DNA of 36,165 nucleotides from JAVVUJ01 sp964582545 (GTDB lineage Bacteria > Bacillota > Clostridia > Peptostreptococcales > Anaerovoracaceae): contig CAZOSB010000025.1 of the NCBI GenBank assembly GCA_964582545.1, positions 1 through 36,165 of the forward strand, written 5' to 3'. Below, piece after piece: positions 16,164 through 25,421 of this stretch. Numbering within the stretch: position 1 is the first letter of the stretch; each line of letters begins with the position of its first letter. The notes below the pieces were generated by a model that did not search any database, was not told the DNA's origin, and saw only the letters and a program-made list of their open reading frames with translations. A program made the position numbers and the translations under genes.

Positions 16164-17843
16164 TTATCGACCTACTACTCCCATTCTGTTGATGATGGTC
16201 TCTAGAGCTTCATCTAATGTAGTCATCAACCTAGCAGCTGCATTATACGATTTTTGATATTTCATCAGGTTTACACCCTCTTCATCCAAGGAAACTGCTG
16301 AAAGACCTGATCTGAGGTCGTCTACCCCATTAAGTACCGTCATATAATTGTCAAAAACCTTCTGGGTCGAATTCTGGTCTAAATCCAAAATGTTCCCCGC
16401 TTGGCTAATGGCTTCTTGGAACGTACCCTTAAACAAGGTTACTCCTGCCGGAGTTTTAAATTCCAAGGGTTTATCAAATAAAGAAATCATGTATAAAACA
16501 TTGTCAGCTGCCCCTGAATTATCACCGGGCAAGTTTGATTTCGTATTGGTTATATAATATTCTGAATTCACCCAACCTTTAGCAAGGTCAAAGCCATTTG
16601 CAGTGATTGGATCGTTTCCATACCTATCTGAAAATAGCGGCTTCCATTCATTTCCCGGAGGGTATAATGCCCCCGGAGGTGTATTGGCTGGGTCTCCCGG
16701 TACAAAGGTGGGATCTAACGCCGTATATTTTAGATTCGTGGCAGATTCAGGTTGAGATGGATCAAATGCTGGATTAACCGATGCATTTGCAGGATTAAAA
16801 AAGCTATTTGCGGTATTAAATGCCGTAGCAATTTCATTCGCAATGGTATCTAAAACCTTTTCGTAGTATCCGATCCCTCTATTGGTATTCGGTGGTGTAT
16901 CAAACTCTCCAGATGAGTTTAACATATCTAGAGAACCCTTCATAATTCCACCTACGAACTTATCTGTCAAATCTTGTGTAGTTCCATTTATATTATTTAC
17001 CCCAATTAAGGTTTTTCCTGTTGCATCTTTGCTATACTCTAACTCAGCAGCCTTATCTCCACTCACCAAGGTGGTGATGGAACCTGTGTCCCCCATAAGC
17101 TTAATGGTAAGATCACTTACAAAAACCCCAGGAGAAATCTCCTGACGATTTTCATGGGATACATCTATCTTCATATAGGAAGACAACTCATCGATCAGCA
17201 AGTTCCTCTGGTCAGTTAGCTCCAGTGCAGGATTGCCATGAGATTGATCTTCCTTAATACTCTTATTTAAATTTGCAATATTTTTTAATATGCTATTTAT
17301 CTCAGGAATCGTAACGCTTTCCATTTGAAAATCTGATTGTTCCCTAATCTGAGATACTTGAGTGGAGTATTGATTGAACAATTTGGTCATTGTTTTGGCA
17401 GATGATTTGACGATTCCATCAAAATCAGCACTCCCTGTATTTTGGGAAAGGGACTGTAACTGCTTAACTAAGTCTTCGACAGATACTTTTAATCCATCGG
17501 TCATAGTTTCGTCAAAGATTCCCGTTAGGTCTTTTAAAACTGTTAGACGGGCATCAACTTCCCCCAATTTACTGGCTTCTCTTCTAAACCTTACGTCTAA
17601 GAACGGGTCCCTCATTTGAGCTACACCACCCATGATAACACCGTTACCAACTAAATTAGCCTGCTTTGAGGAATACCTATCTGAATAGCCACCTGATGCA
17701 GAACTGTATAAGTCCAAGCGTTGTCGAGTATAACCCGGGGTATTAATATTTGTAATATTTTGGCCTGTTACATCCAGTGCTTTTTGGCTGGCACTCAGAC
17801 CTCTCATAGCCGTTGTAAAACCGAAGAACGTTGAGCGAACCAT
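16164..17843 (-). CDS. flgK: FlgK, hook-filament junction protein 1
   Basis: FlgK is the first junction protein placed on the finished hook. The N-terminus is FFGFTTAMRGLSASQKALDVTGQNITNINTPGYTRQRLDLYS and the C-terminus is SGLSAVSLDEEGVNLMKYQKSYNAAARLMTTLDEALETIINRMGVVGR, both diagnostic. Coiled segments at about 85-250 are followed by a less conserved domain rich in Pro, Asn and Gly (about 350-450). The length of 559 residues is normal. The start ATG follows AGAGGTG. It lies 33 bases after the FlgN gene and is probably held by that chaperone before export. Confidence 0.96.
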   Translation of the reverse strand: MVRSTFFGFTTAMRGLSASQKALDVTGQNITNINTPGYTRQRLDLYSSASGGYSDRYSSKQANLVGNGVIMGGVAQMRDPFLDVRFRREASKLGEVDARLTVLKDLTGIFDETMTDGLKVSVEDLVKQLQSLSQNTGSADFDGIVKSSAKTMTKLFNQYSTQVSQIREQSDFQMESVTIPEINSILKNIANLNKSIKEDQSHGNPALELTDQRNLLIDELSSYMKIDVSHENRQEISPGVFVSDLTIKLMGDTGSITTLVSGDKAAELEYSKDATGKTLIGVNNINGTTQDLTDKFVGGIMKGSLDMLNSSGEFDTPPNTNRGIGYYEKVLDTIANEIATAFNTANSFFNPANASVNPAFDPSQPESATNLKYTALDPTFVPGDPANTPPGALYPPGNEWKPLFSDRYGNDPITANGFDLAKGWVNSEYYITNTKSNLPGDNSGAADNVLYMISLFDKPLEFKTPAGVTLFKGTFQEAISQAGNILDLDQNSTQKVFDNYMTVLNGVDDLRSGLSAVSLDEEGVNLMKYQKSYNAAARLMTTLDEALETIINRMGVVGR

Positions 17844-17876
17844 TATCGCACCTCTCTTTCTTTATAATAAAAAAGC

Positions 17877-18353
17877 CTATATTTTCTGAGGCTTAAATAA
17901 CTCTACAGACGTACCTTTTACATTTCCGTCTTTCTCGTATGAAACGGATGGGCTTTCTTTATGCTGAAGCTTATTGATGAGAATATCTAAACTATGCAAA
18001 TGCAAGTCTATATATTTTTTAGTACTACTAGTAGCGGCCTTAAGCTCATCTAGCTTAACCGAAAGACCATTAAAGATGTTTTGAAGCTCCAATTGATCTT
18101 CACCGACTGCAATTTCAATAAGTTCTCGAAAAGTTTTCCCTTCAAGTTGATTCTCGGAAAGCAATCTATCTCTTTTTTGATCCAAAACTTTTAGTTTCAT
18201 CAAAAAAACCTGCTCATCCTTCATCTGTTGTTCCAAAGCTACCAAATCATTGGCAGCAATGGCGTCAAGTTTCATGTTTTCAAAATCGATAAGCTGATCA
18301 AATAAAGCGGCATGCTCATTTAACAATGCTTTCAATTCCTTAAAATTGCTCAT
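17877..18353 (-). CDS. flgN: FlgN-family export chaperone
   Basis: A 158-residue, mostly helical protein with the FlgN-like start LLNEHAALFDQLIDFENMKLDAIAANDLVALEQQMKDEQVFLMKLKVLDQKRDRLL and a second helical hairpin around 95-140. FlgN chaperones bind the C-terminal helices of FlgK and FlgL in the cytoplasm. The position between flgM and flgK is that of B. subtilis yvyG (flgN). It starts two bases after the flgM stop codon, so it is probably translationally coupled. FlgN sequences vary a lot, so the call relies on both context and sequence. Confidence 0.88.
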   Translation of the reverse strand: MSNFKELKALLNEHAALFDQLIDFENMKLDAIAANDLVALEQQMKDEQVFLMKLKVLDQKRDRLLSENQLEGKTFRELIEIAVGEDQLELQNIFNGLSVKLDELKAATSSTKKYIDLHLHSLDILINKLQHKESPSVSYEKDGNVKGTSVELFKPQKI

Positions 18354-18355
18354 GG

Positions 18356-18676
18356 TTAACCCTCTCCGCCACCTGCCATAATCTTTCTGGCAATATCTGC
18401 AGGATTGATATCATACTCTCCCAAAGCCACCTGGCGAGAAAGATCAGATAATTTATATTCTGATGAGCCTTTCTGCACTTCTGCTGAAATCTGAGCTTTT
18501 AGGGCGTTAATAAATTGGCTGTCATCTAAGACTGGTTTTTCAGTCTGACTGATAGAAATGCTATCAAACTTTTCTTTCTTGTTATCCAATTTATTAGTTT
18601 GAGTATCTTTAATCTTTTTCAATTCCCCTGTTTGTAAGGGTGAGAGTCCTGCACTTCTTGGTGTTACTTTAATCAT
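18356..18676 (-). CDS. flgM: FlgM, anti-sigma-28 factor
   Basis: FlgM holds FliA inactive until it is secreted through the finished hook. The 106-residue product is disordered-looking at the N-terminus (IKVTPRSAGLSPLQTGELKKIKDTQTNKLDNKKEK) with the conserved binding part at about 40-102: SISQTEKPVLDDSQFINALKAQISAEVQKGSSEYKLSDLSRQVALGEYDINPADIARKIM. The start is placed at ATG 18676, five bases after GAGAGGTGG; a GTG at 18685 would overlap that site. It is the first gene of the flgM-to-csrA operon. Confidence 0.95.
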   Translation of the reverse strand: MIKVTPRSAGLSPLQTGELKKIKDTQTNKLDNKKEKFDSISISQTEKPVLDDSQFINALKAQISAEVQKGSSEYKLSDLSRQVALGEYDINPADIARKIMAGGGEG

Positions 18677-18727
18677 TATGTCCACCTCTCATTGATATTT
18701 AAATTTACTTACTAACTTACAATCTTT

Positions 18728-18754
18728 ATATCGTCCGATTTTCTTAAAATATTA
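18728..18754 (-). promoter_or_regulatory. Possible sigma-28 promoter for the flgM operon
   Basis: Read leftward, TAAT (18751-18754) precedes GGACGATAT (ending at 18728) with a gap of 16 bases to ACGATAT instead of the 15 seen at the other sites. It lies about 50 bases upstream of the flgM start. The -10 element is good and the position is right, but the spacing is one base long and the -35 element is weak. Confidence 0.5.
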
Positions 18755-18815
18755 GCAAAAATAAAAATATATTTTATTTTTTGTTAATATTTTAATTATG
18801 GTTGACAAAATTATA

Positions 18816-18866
18816 GGCAGTGGCTTTTACATTCTATACATAATGTAACTTTATTACTGCCTTTTT
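18816..18866. terminator. Branched hairpin with T run between the FtsA-like gene and flgM
   Basis: GGCAGT (18816-18821) pairs with ACTGCC (18856-18861), and inside it TTACATT (18827-18833) pairs with AATGTAA (18842-18848). Five T residues (18862-18866) follow on the + strand. The genes on both sides run leftward, so the T run is on the wrong strand for stopping the FtsA-like transcript, whose own downstream side is only TATAATTTT. It may act as a weak leftward stop, or close an unannotated rightward transcript. Confidence 0.45.
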
Positions 18867-18897
18867 ATACATATCAATCAATTTTAGACTATTTTTT

Positions 18898-20751
18898 TTA
18901 TGCTGACCAACCTATTTCTGCCACATCTCCTTCTGAAAGAAAATCTGTATAAGCAGCGGATTTTCCATTTAAAGTCAATACCAATTCACCCTGAGGATTT
19001 TTGGTGTCAATCTCTACAAAGGTTAGCAAGTTCAAAAACTGGGCAGGCTCTTTTTTCGTGCTCTCCACCCTACAAGCTTTGCCATTTACCGTGACCTGAA
19101 AGAAATCCTTCTCTTCCTGCAAGCGTACGTCTTCTACCTCTTCTTCTTGGGTAAAAATTAATTTTATATCATCCATATTTTGAATTAGATAGGTAAGCTC
19201 CGTTTCAATTCCATTTACTAGGACTTTGGAGGGCGCTTCATTGAGTGAAAACTCTTTTAAGTATTTGCTAATCCCATGCATTAAAGATGTTTCCGCCCCA
19301 ATGCCGTTTTCTGCGTATACCACTTCTACCTTGTCACCTTGTCTTACAGGAGTATCGATAGAGGCATTGTGACCATTGATAAATAACTTGCCAGGAGCCC
19401 CAGCTGTACCACGATCGGTATTTTTGTGTCCATTGATGTAATAAGTGAGGGAGGGCGGTACGATGCTGATGAGTCTAGAGGGCTTTATACCCGCCAATAG
19501 CAACGCATCCAACATCTTGATGGTGCCATGGCTGAATAACATAATCTTTCGTTCGTTTACAGTAATAGAAAAAAAGTCGCAACCCCTGTAGAGAGTGGAA
19601 ACCGTTCCAATTCCCAAGGGAGTAACAAAAGCAGGTCCTAATAAAACTTCGCTGGATAATTTCACATACTTATATCCTTGCGTGCCACCAAGTGCCACTC
19701 TCTCTTCAGAAAGTCCAATTTTCTTTGCAACCATCTGACAAAATCCAGGAAGTTGGCTCCCTCCACCTACTAAAAAGATAGCTACGGGCACTGTTTGATT
19801 TATTTCTATAATCCTTTCACAGATAGAATTGCACAGAAGGTTTACTGCGGGTTTTATAACTTCAATCACTTCTGAAGTGTTAACGGCTTGTGTATTTCCT
19901 AAAATATCCCGAAAGGTTATCTTTTCCTTTTCATTGCTTAAAGATTGTTTTATATCTTCCGCTGTTTGAAAATCAGTAAGATAATGTTTCATAATAGCCT
20001 CTGAGATTTCGTCTCCTGCGACGGTTACCATATCATAGGCAACAATACTGCCGTTTCTTGATATGGCGATGTCCGAAGTGCCAGCGCCGATATCCACCAA
20101 TGCAACATTGAGCAGTCTTACATCCGGTGGCACGATAATATTTATGGCAGCTATGGGCTCTAATGTAAGGTTGTCCACATCAAGACCACTCCTGCTGGTA
20201 ACGGCATAAAGACTTCGTACCACGCTATATGGCAGAAACGCTGCGATGATGTCCACTTTTGCAGTTGTTCCTCTGTGACCCTCCAGATTGCTGACAGGAT
20301 AATCATCTAAATAATAAGCGGCAACGCTGTAACCTACGCAGTAAAAGGCTTCCTTTTCATCACCGTAAGGATCTGCTTGTCCATAATTTTCCTGAGCTTT
20401 CCCAATAGCCGAAGACTCCATAAATCTAACCAGTTCCTCGGTAATCTCCCCACCTTCAGAAAGTGAATGCTCATAGGTGGATTCCACCGTTTTCAATGCC
20501 CGACCGGCAGCAGCGATAGATACTTTTGTAAACGTAGTTTCTAAGCGCTCTTCTAGCTTTTCCTTCACATTTCGCACCACTCGACCGACCAAATCAATAT
20601 CCTCGATTTGACCGTCACGCATAGCCCTTTTACCGTGAAAGGCTTGCTCAAAATCTACAACGTGAAAGATACCGTCTTTTACAGTGCCGACTACACCCAC
20701 CACGGAGCGCGTTCCTATATCTAGTGCAAAAATCATAGATTCTTCATTCAT
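18898..20751 (-). CDS. FtsA/PilM-like actin-fold ATPase with beta-rich C-terminal repeats
   Basis: The first 390 residues of this 617-residue product are an actin-like ATPase of the FtsA type. The phosphate 1 motif is FALDIGTRSVVGVVG (8-22), phosphate 2 is LVDIGAGTSDIAIS (218-231), and the adenosine motif is IFLVGGGSQLPGF (325-337). Residues 80-180 hold the FtsA-type 1C insertion (ISAAAGRALKTVE region). Residues about 430-617 are not part of FtsA: they hold repeated short units of the kind xINGH/xVNG followed by 40-50 residues and GDxVEV/GDVAEI. No C-terminal amphipathic membrane anchor is seen. The start is ATG 20751 after AGGAG; an upstream TTG-type start would overlap cheB. It is 17 bases after cheB, last in the che operon. 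Function here unknown. Confidence 0.8.
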   Translation of the reverse strand: MNEESMIFALDIGTRSVVGVVGTVKDGIFHVVDFEQAFHGKRAMRDGQIEDIDLVGRVVRNVKEKLEERLETTFTKVSIAAAGRALKTVESTYEHSLSEGGEITEELVRFMESSAIGKAQENYGQADPYGDEKEAFYCVGYSVAAYYLDDYPVSNLEGHRGTTAKVDIIAAFLPYSVVRSLYAVTSRSGLDVDNLTLEPIAAINIIVPPDVRLLNVALVDIGAGTSDIAISRNGSIVAYDMVTVAGDEISEAIMKHYLTDFQTAEDIKQSLSNEKEKITFRDILGNTQAVNTSEVIEVIKPAVNLLCNSICERIIEINQTVPVAIFLVGGGSQLPGFCQMVAKKIGLSEERVALGGTQGYKYVKLSSEVLLGPAFVTPLGIGTVSTLYRGCDFFSITVNERKIMLFSHGTIKMLDALLLAGIKPSRLISIVPPSLTYYINGHKNTDRGTAGAPGKLFINGHNASIDTPVRQGDKVEVVYAENGIGAETSLMHGISKYLKEFSLNEAPSKVLVNGIETELTYLIQNMDDIKLIFTQEEEVEDVRLQEEKDFFQVTVNGKACRVESTKKEPAQFLNLLTFVEIDTKNPQGELVLTLNGKSAAYTDFLSEGDVAEIGWSA

Positions 20752-20768
20752 ACTATATCTCCTATGAT

Positions 20769-21809
20769 TTACAACGAATTCAAATAATTTTTCAAAACTC
20801 CTGAAATCTGTTCGCATGAGGCCTGCTTGATTACCGCCCCCAAATTATACGCTTCCATAGGCATGCCATAAACAACGCAAGACGCCTGATCCTGACCGAT
20901 AGTATAGGCACCTGCCTGCCGCATTTTTAACATGTTCGCCGCTCCATCTCTGCCCATTCCGGTCATGATGATACCCACACCATTCTTCCCTACGTTCTTT
21001 GCCATAGATTCAAATAAAACGTCTACAGATGGACAATGTCCACTTACCTTTTCTCCCGATTGACATTGAACGGAATATTCAAGTCCCGTCTTCATCACTC
21101 GCATATGTGCATCTCCCGGGGCGATTAAAACTAATCCTCTTTTAATCTTATCACCGTTTTTTGCTTCTCGAACTTCCATTGCACAGATCTTATCCAGTCT
21201 GTCCGCATACATTTTTGTAAACCCAGGTGGCATATGCTGAACCACTACAATTCCGGGAGTATGGGCAGGTAAATCCTTCAGCACTGTAAGGGTGGCCTCG
21301 GTGCCCCCGGTAGATGCACCAATCGCAATAATTATGGAATCTGTTTTATTATCATGTTTTAAAACATTTGCATTTGGTATGGTTGGCACCTTGACTGCAC
21401 CTGTTGCAGTCGATCTGACCCTGGCCGCGGATGCCACCACTACTTTATTGCTCAGATCTCTGATGAAATTATCCATAGAATTGCCCATCTGCATATCGGG
21501 CTTTCTCACAAAATCTACAGCACCTACAGATAATGCTTCAAAAACGCTGATATTTACAGCGCTCACCAAAACCACCGGTACAGGATGCTTTGGCATAAGC
21601 CTTTTCAATAGCTCAATGCCATTCATCTTAGGCATTTCTACATCTAAAGTAACCACATTGGGGTTCAACTTTGGAATTTTATCCATAGCATCAAAGGCAT
21701 CTATTGCATGACCAACCACCTCAATATTAGGATTCTTTGCCAGTCCATCCATAATGATTTTTCTAAAGAAAATAGAATCATCGACTACCAATACCTTTAC
21801 TTTGTTCAT
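20769..21809 (-). CDS. cheB: CheB, chemoreceptor methylesterase
   Basis: CheB removes methyl groups from receptors and deamidates glutamines, activated by phosphorylation by CheA. The 346-residue product has a receiver domain (about 1-120) with acidic residues D10/D11, phospho-acceptor D56 in VTLDVEMPKMNG and K103. After a linker the catalytic domain (about 155-345) has the triad S166 in IGASTGGTEA, H192 in VVQHMPPGFT and D288 in GMGRDGA, equivalent to S164, H190 and D286 of E. coli CheB. The start ATG follows GGGAG. It lies 22 bases after cheR. Confidence 0.97.
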   Translation of the reverse strand: MNKVKVLVVDDSIFFRKIIMDGLAKNPNIEVVGHAIDAFDAMDKIPKLNPNVVTLDVEMPKMNGIELLKRLMPKHPVPVVLVSAVNISVFEALSVGAVDFVRKPDMQMGNSMDNFIRDLSNKVVVASAARVRSTATGAVKVPTIPNANVLKHDNKTDSIIIAIGASTGGTEATLTVLKDLPAHTPGIVVVQHMPPGFTKMYADRLDKICAMEVREAKNGDKIKRGLVLIAPGDAHMRVMKTGLEYSVQCQSGEKVSGHCPSVDVLFESMAKNVGKNGVGIIMTGMGRDGAANMLKMRQAGAYTIGQDQASCVVYGMPMEAYNLGAVIKQASCEQISGVLKNYLNSL

Positions 21810-21831
21810 ATATTACTCCCGTTAACTAAAA

Positions 21832-22632
21832 TTAAACCTTCCTGTACGCTGCAGGCATGATGTACTGATAAGGCGAATTCGATTTATTCACCGTCTCTGA
21901 GTGACCGATAAGCAGGTAACCGCCTTTGTTTGTAGCGTTATAAAAACGTTGAATCAACGCGTCCTTTGTATCTTGGTCAAAATAGATCATTACATTTCTA
22001 CAAAATATTACATCGAAGTTTAATTTAAACCTTATCGGATCTAGCAGATTAAAGGTTCTAAAGATTACGTTATTCTTTATCTCTGGGACAAACATGTAGG
22101 AATCTCCCATTTTGGTAAAGTACTTCTTCTTCCATTCTTCAGGGATGTCCTTTAACGCTTCTCCCTCATAAATGGCAGCCTTTGCTTTTTCCAAGACCCT
22201 CTGAGAAATATCAGTAGCTAAAACCTTGGTGTCCCAGCCACTTTTATTTCTAAAGTAATCCTTCAGAATCATGGATAAAGTATAGGGTTCTTCTCCCGAA
22301 GAGCATCCCGCACTCCAGATGCTTAGAACTTTATTCTTTTTTGTCTGTTCTAAGTATGGTAATATTGTATTTTTAAAAAACTCAAAATGTGAATTTTCTC
22401 TCATGAAAAAAGTGTGATTTGTAGTAAGTTTATTGATGAGAATCTCAATATCATCCGGATTTTTTTTCATGATATGGTCCACATACTCTGAAAAACCATT
22501 GAGACCCATCCCTTTTATGGTATTAGAAAGCCTTCCTTCTATTAGGTGTTTTTTTTGGCTTAAATTTATTCCATAATTACTTTGTATAAATGCAACTAAT
22601 CTTTGAAAATCTTTTTCAGCAATAGCACTCAT
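21832..22632 (-). CDS. cheR: CheR, chemoreceptor methyltransferase
   Basis: CheR methylates receptor glutamates with S-adenosylmethionine. The 266-residue product has the all-helical N-terminal domain (about 1-75, with NYGINLSQKKHLIEGRLSNTIKGMGLNGFSEYVDHI), the SAM-binding motif LSIWSAGCSSGEEPYTLSMIL (about 102-122) and FDVIFCRNVMIYFDQDTKDALIQRFY in the catalytic domain. Length is normal and no pentapeptide-binding motif is lost. It lies 11 bases after cheW. The start ATG follows GGAAGGG. Confidence 0.97.
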   Translation of the reverse strand: MSAIAEKDFQRLVAFIQSNYGINLSQKKHLIEGRLSNTIKGMGLNGFSEYVDHIMKKNPDDIEILINKLTTNHTFFMRENSHFEFFKNTILPYLEQTKKNKVLSIWSAGCSSGEEPYTLSMILKDYFRNKSGWDTKVLATDISQRVLEKAKAAIYEGEALKDIPEEWKKKYFTKMGDSYMFVPEIKNNVIFRTFNLLDPIRFKLNFDVIFCRNVMIYFDQDTKDALIQRFYNATNKGGYLLIGHSETVNKSNSPYQYIMPAAYRKV

Positions 22633-22643
22633 TTTTACCCTTC

Positions 22644-23126
22644 CTATTGAACCAGTTTCTCACAATCCAATATTAGATTATTAACTCCATTCAGGTGAAT
22701 TAAGCCACTGACCATTTCTTGTCTATTGCCGGAAGGAGGTGCCGAAATATCATCCAAGTTAATGTCAACAACGTGAGAAACGCTATCCACAAACAACCCC
22801 ATCATTACAGAGTTAACATCTATCACTATGATACAGGATTTATCAGTATAATCTTCCATTGGGCGTCCCATTCTGAGTCTAAAATCAATAATCGGAATTA
22901 TCTGCCCTCGGAGATTGATAATACCCGTTACAAAATCCGGCACCCTAGGTAAATGTGTTACCGAATGCGAGGTGATAATCTCTACAACATATTCTGCATC
23001 CACTGCAAAATATAACTCATCGGAAATAAAAGTTAAATATTTTTTTACGCCCTCTATAAGATTTTCTTCTGGGCTACCACCAATTTCACCTAAGCTTTCA
23101 GCAAAATCTTTATATTCACTTGACAT
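22644..23126 (-). CDS. cheW: CheW, receptor-kinase coupling protein
   Basis: CheW links chemoreceptors to CheA in the signalling array. The 160-residue product is a single CheW domain: KYLTFISDELYFAVDAEYVVEIITSHSVTHLPRVPDFVTGIINLRGQIIPIIDFRLRMG, with VSHVVDINLDDISAPP further on. The start is put at ATG 23126, seven bases after GGAGG; an upstream TTG at 23147 is in frame but would place the ribosome binding site inside the gene. It lies 24 bases after cheA. Two further CheW-like domains are in CheV and in the CheA C-terminus. Confidence 0.95.
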   Translation of the reverse strand: MSSEYKDFAESLGEIGGSPEENLIEGVKKYLTFISDELYFAVDAEYVVEIITSHSVTHLPRVPDFVTGIINLRGQIIPIIDFRLRMGRPMEDYTDKSCIIVIDVNSVMMGLFVDSVSHVVDINLDDISAPPSGNRQEMVSGLIHLNGVNNLILDCEKLVQ

Positions 23127-23150
23127 TACTATTCCCTCCTGCATCAATCT

Positions 23151-25274
23151 TTATAACGGAGTTGTGGACGCATCTGCCAGATTCAGTACATCCAATATAA
23201 TACTGATATTGCCGTCACCCAAAATGGTACATCCTGCGATGCCGCAATCTTTAATGTTAAAACTATTTAAGTATGAAGGTAACGGTTTCACCACGACCTG
23301 TTGCTCTCCTAAAAGTTCATCTACAAACAAGCAGTAGGACTTATCCCCGGCTTCCACCCATATGATAATTCCATTCTCAACCTCTGTAGCTGCATCTTGT
23401 ATTTCATAAAGTTCATGTATCCTAATAATCGGATAGAAGTTATCCATCCTTCGAATCATTTCACCCCGGTCGGCATCATAAACGATGTCATCCTGTGAGA
23501 TTTTAAAGGATTGCCTAATATTAATGATAGGAATTGTGAATACAGATTTTCCTACCGCCACTTCCATGCCATCTACAATGGCCAACGTCAAAGGAATCTT
23601 AAAGGTGGTACAAGTGCCCTCACCTTCTTCGCTAGAGATGGTAACGATTCCGCCCACTTTTTCTATATTCTTTTTAACGACGTCCATACCTACACCACGA
23701 CCGGAGAACTCTGTAACTTGGTCTTTCGTAGAAAATCCGGGCAATAAAAGGAGTTGTAAAATTTCTTTCTTAGTATATTCCGATTCCGGTTTAGTTAACA
23801 GTTGATTATTTTTTGCTTTCTCTAAAACCTTTTCTACATTTACACCTCGTCCGTCATCTTTTATGGTGATGACAACTTCACTACCGGTATGCTGAGCCAT
23901 CAGCATGATTTCCCCCTGTGGATCCTTGCCCTGAGCCTCTCGATCTGCGGGCGAAACCTCAATTCCATGGTCCATAGAGTTCCTTACCATGTGCATGATA
24001 GGGTCTCCGATACTGTCCACGATGGTCTTGTCCACCTCTGTGTCGGCGCCTATGGTAGTAAGTTTTACATTTTTGCCTAAGCTTTGGCTCATATCTCTGA
24101 CAATTCTATTCATTTTCTGGAAAACACCTGAAACGGGAACCATCCTGATGGACATGACGATATCCTGCAGTTCATCGGTGAGTTTTCTCAATTGTCTGGC
24201 AGACTTAGTAAAATTATCTAACTTAAATCCTTGAATTTCCGGGCAGGAAGTAACCATGGATTCGGTGATTACAATTTCTCCCACAATATTCATCAATGTA
24301 TCCAACTTCGTCAGATTTACGCTGATCAAACTCTGTTTATTTGCGGTTGCAGGAGAATTGGTTGGACTTGCTGCCGCAGGGCTTTTGGATGGAGCCGCTT
24401 CCGAAGGCGCGGCTGCAGCTTGTTTGGGTTGGACAGGTTCCTTTCCGATTGCGGTTTGAGAGGTTAAGTCCTTTTCTTCCAATGTGTTTTCAGCTTGAGC
24501 AGAGGTATCAGCTCCATTAGCTCCCTCTTCCACGTGATGAGTTTCATATGTTTTTATGTTTAAAGAACTCTTTATGATTGTGATGGCTTCATCCAAATCT
24601 TCCTGACTATTGAAAGTCATCAAGAAGCCATGTTCTGCAATATACTCACTAGTTTCACCATTTGACTCAATATCCTTAGGTACATAATCAAAATTTTCAC
24701 ACAAGTCCTTGATGGCAGTAACCAACATAAAAGAACGTAAGTTTTCCATACCGCTTTCTTCATCAAAAAATACAGTTATGGCAAATTTACCCTCATTATT
24801 AGAACTAGACCCCTCTTCTGAATGATCCTGAGAATTTTCTTTTACTTCATCAATGGTAGGCTCATTTGCCTTACCCTGCATGACATCCATTAAATTGCTA
24901 ACTTCTTCAGTAAAATTGTCAATATTTTCGATAAGAGGTTCATTCTGTTGAACCTTCTCAATCTGCTCCTTTAAAAAATCATTGGATCGAAACATGAGAT
25001 TAAATAACTTTTCGTGAAACTCTTCTTTTATCCCACTTTCTCGAATGATAAAAAACAAATCCTCAATCCTGTGTGCAATAGACATAATTGGATTAAATTG
25101 CATCATTGCTGAGGAACCTTTGATCGTATGCATTATCCGGAATATTTCCTGAACATCATCTTCAGAAAAGTTTGCCATTTTTTCGGCGTTAAGAAGGATT
25201 TCATCCAATTGTTCGAGCAAAGAGTTTGTCTCAAAGAGATACATGTCCAACATGCTTTCCATGCCATTATCCAT
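23151..25274 (-). CDS. cheA: CheA, chemotaxis histidine kinase
   Basis: CheA autophosphorylates when receptors signal and passes phosphate to CheY, CheB and CheV. The 707-residue product has the HPt domain with the phospho-site H49 (RIMHTIKGSSAMM), a P2-type domain at about 165-245 (FAITVFFDEESG), an Ala/Pro/Ser-rich linker (about 270-315), the dimerisation domain (LTKLDTLMNIVGEIVITESMV), the ATP-binding domain (N box MVRNSMDHGIE, G1 box DDGRGVN, G2 box FSGRGVGMD), and a CheW-like domain at the end (about 565-705). Length is normal. The start ATG follows GGTGGTG. It is first in the operon, behind two sigma-A-like promoters. Confidence 0.97.
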   Translation of the reverse strand: MDNGMESMLDMYLFETNSLLEQLDEILLNAEKMANFSEDDVQEIFRIMHTIKGSSAMMQFNPIMSIAHRIEDLFFIIRESGIKEEFHEKLFNLMFRSNDFLKEQIEKVQQNEPLIENIDNFTEEVSNLMDVMQGKANEPTIDEVKENSQDHSEEGSSSNNEGKFAITVFFDEESGMENLRSFMLVTAIKDLCENFDYVPKDIESNGETSEYIAEHGFLMTFNSQEDLDEAITIIKSSLNIKTYETHHVEEGANGADTSAQAENTLEEKDLTSQTAIGKEPVQPKQAAAAPSEAAPSKSPAAASPTNSPATANKQSLISVNLTKLDTLMNIVGEIVITESMVTSCPEIQGFKLDNFTKSARQLRKLTDELQDIVMSIRMVPVSGVFQKMNRIVRDMSQSLGKNVKLTTIGADTEVDKTIVDSIGDPIMHMVRNSMDHGIEVSPADREAQGKDPQGEIMLMAQHTGSEVVITIKDDGRGVNVEKVLEKAKNNQLLTKPESEYTKKEILQLLLLPGFSTKDQVTEFSGRGVGMDVVKKNIEKVGGIVTISSEEGEGTCTTFKIPLTLAIVDGMEVAVGKSVFTIPIINIRQSFKISQDDIVYDADRGEMIRRMDNFYPIIRIHELYEIQDAATEVENGIIIWVEAGDKSYCLFVDELLGEQQVVVKPLPSYLNSFNIKDCGIAGCTILGDGNISIILDVLNLADASTTPL

Positions 25275-25389
25275 TTTTATTACACCACCTTATAAAAAAT
25301 ATTGCCTAATCCATCGGCACTACGCGGGGATTAACATCTTGAATTGGTAAATTGTAACACAAAAAAAATATTATTTACGTTTGTCTTAC

Positions 25390-25418
25390 ATTATAATATA
25401 CTTTAAGTAACATTTCAA
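25390..25418 (-). promoter_or_regulatory. Strong sigma-A-like promoter for the cheA operon
   Basis: Read leftward, TTGAAA (25413-25418) and TATAAT (25390-25395) are separated by 17 bases, close to the sigma-A consensus. Transcription would begin near 25383, leaving a leader of about 110 bases before cheA. Confidence 0.8.
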
Positions 25419-25421
25419 CAA

